DNA of 64,000 nucleotides. Origin: Hyphomicrobium_A sp964493785. GTDB lineage: Bacteria > Pseudomonadota > Alphaproteobacteria > Rhizobiales > Hyphomicrobiaceae. Shown piece after piece: positions 63,100 to 64,000 of this stretch. Position 1 is the first letter of the stretch. Each line of letters begins with the position of its first letter. The stretch is from assembly GCA_964493785.1 (NCBI GenBank), contig CAZBPM010000003.1:124001-188000 (forward strand), read 5' to 3'. The notes below the pieces were generated by a model. The model made no database searches, had not been told where the DNA came from, and saw only the letters and a program-made list of their open reading frames with translations. A program made the translations under genes and the position numbers.

Positions 63100-64000
63100 T
63101 GGGTAAGCCTGCACCGATTTCTCCCTTCGCACCTGCCTCGCTGCCTGCCGTCCCGGACGTGCCTGGTGTGCGCTTTGCAACCGCTGAGGCGGGCATACGC
63201 TACAAGGGCCGCACCGACCTGCTGCTGGGCGTATTCTCCCCGGGGACGCACGCCGCCGGCGTGCTGACACGCTCAAAGACTCGCTCGGCGCCGGTCGACT
63301 GGTGCGCGCTCGGCCTGCGTGAAGGCAAGGCGCGGGCGCTGGTGGTCAACTCGGGCAATGCCAACGCCTTTACTGGCAAAAAGGGGCTCGAAGCCGTGGT
63401 GATCACGGCCGACGCTGGCGCTGCCGCCGTCGGCTGCACGCCGGCCGAGATCTTCATCGCTTCCACGGGCGTGATCGGCGAGCCGCTCGACGCCGGCAAA
63501 TTTGCGCATCTGCTCGTTGATCTGGCGGGGACGGCGAAGGCCGATGCCTGGCACGGCGCTGCGCGCGCCATCATGACCACTGATACGTTCCCCAAGCTGG
63601 CTACTCGCACGGCGAAGATTGATGGCCACGAGGTCGTCATCAATGGCTTCTGCAAGGGTGCCGGCATGATCCAGCCGGACATGGCGACGATGCTGTGCTT
63701 CGTCTTCACCGATGCACCGATCGATGCGGCAGCACTGCAGCCGCTGGTCGCGGACAGCGCGGATCGGACGTTCAACTGCGTCACCATCGACGGTGATACC
63801 TCGACCAGCGACACGCTGCTGGTGTTCGCGACGGGCGAAGCGGAGAAGCGTGGCTGCGCCCGCATCTCCGACGCAACCGATCCGCGCATCGCGGACTTCG
63901 CCGCGGCGCTGCATAGCCTGCTCGAAGAACTGGCCATCCTCGTTGCCAAGGATGGCGAGGGTATCACCAAGTTCGTGACCATCGAGGTCAACGGCGCAGA
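63100..64000 (+). CDS. argJ: ArgJ, glutamate N-acetyltransferase (partial at window end)
   Basis: The frame runs from the ATG at 63100 (GGAG upstream) to the window edge, 300 codons with no stop. The first residues read MGKPAPISPFAPASLPAVPD. ArgJ-typical features follow: VVNSGNANAFTGKKG, FIASTGVIGEPL and the autoprocessing/nucleophile site PDMATMLCF with its Thr. The protein makes N-acetylglutamate or recycles the acetyl group from N-acetylornithine in arginine synthesis. The C-terminus is outside the window. Confidence 0.94.

Noticed and set aside
1..64000. CRISPR array or intact insertion sequence
   Set aside because: No regularly spaced repeats and no transposase-like frames were seen in the window.

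Overview
The window is GC-rich, densely coded chromosomal DNA from an alphaproteobacterium, most likely in the order Hyphomicrobiales (Rhizobiales) and possibly Hyphomicrobiaceae. The evidence is gene order and family content: the rpmB / cobT-cobS / J-domain / bolA cluster, the aroK-aroB-CorC block facing a short membrane protein, xerD and accA, the Suv3-like helicase / S4 / fdxA / carD cluster, secA with a parvulin and argJ, and a biotin operon that uses bioZ. It is a draft assembly. A 10-N gap interrupts the helicase gene, and an Illumina P5 adapter sequence is embedded in xerD.

Layout. Positions 1-470 hold no gene but carry repeated GTTAGCCA boxes and a tRNA-like 3' end, read here as a possible integrative-element boundary. 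Positions 600-6000 hold a small unknown protein, an alpha/beta hydrolase, a GMC oxidoreductase and an SGNH hydrolase / OpgC acyltransferase pair. Positions 6115-11185 (minus) are a translationally coupled biotin operon, bioB-bioF-bioD-bioA-bioZ, with a divergent GntR/HutC-type regulator. Positions 12400-19000 hold an alkaline phosphatase and a housekeeping cluster (DUF1178, nitrilase family, glutaredoxin, ComF-like, methyltransferase, MutT). Positions 18900-25500 form a two-armed heme locus: TonB-dependent receptor, IsdG-type monooxygenase and HutX leftward, HemP and a HmuTUV ABC importer rightward.

Positions 25500-34600 hold a GST, a KefB-like antiporter, YdcH, tRNA-Arg(CCT), an RTX-like protein, an SNase-like protein, CarD, FdxA and an S4 protein. 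Positions 34619-44600 hold the helicase (broken by the gap), DUF3108, L28, a phytase-esterase-like protein, CobT, CobS, a J-domain protein and BolA. Positions 44600-52500 hold a His-rich secreted peptide, a CorC-like protein, aroB-aroK, a 48-residue membrane protein, a large exported protein of unknown function, xerD and accA. Positions 52680-56080 hold three consecutive YafK/YkuD-type L,D-transpeptidase paralogues that seem to use three different envelope-anchoring modes. The right end holds YqhA, a saccharopine-dehydrogenase-like protein, a VOC protein, secA, a parvulin and the 5' part of argJ.

Most genes are ordinary core metabolism or envelope genes. The most notable points are the P5 adapter inside xerD (an artefact that removes a catalytic residue), the three-paralogue L,D-transpeptidase array, the heme locus with an intact IsdG-type Asn-Trp-His triad, the biotin operon with an unusual leader hairpin, and the possible att region at the left edge. 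No CRISPR array, prophage block or intact insertion sequence was seen.
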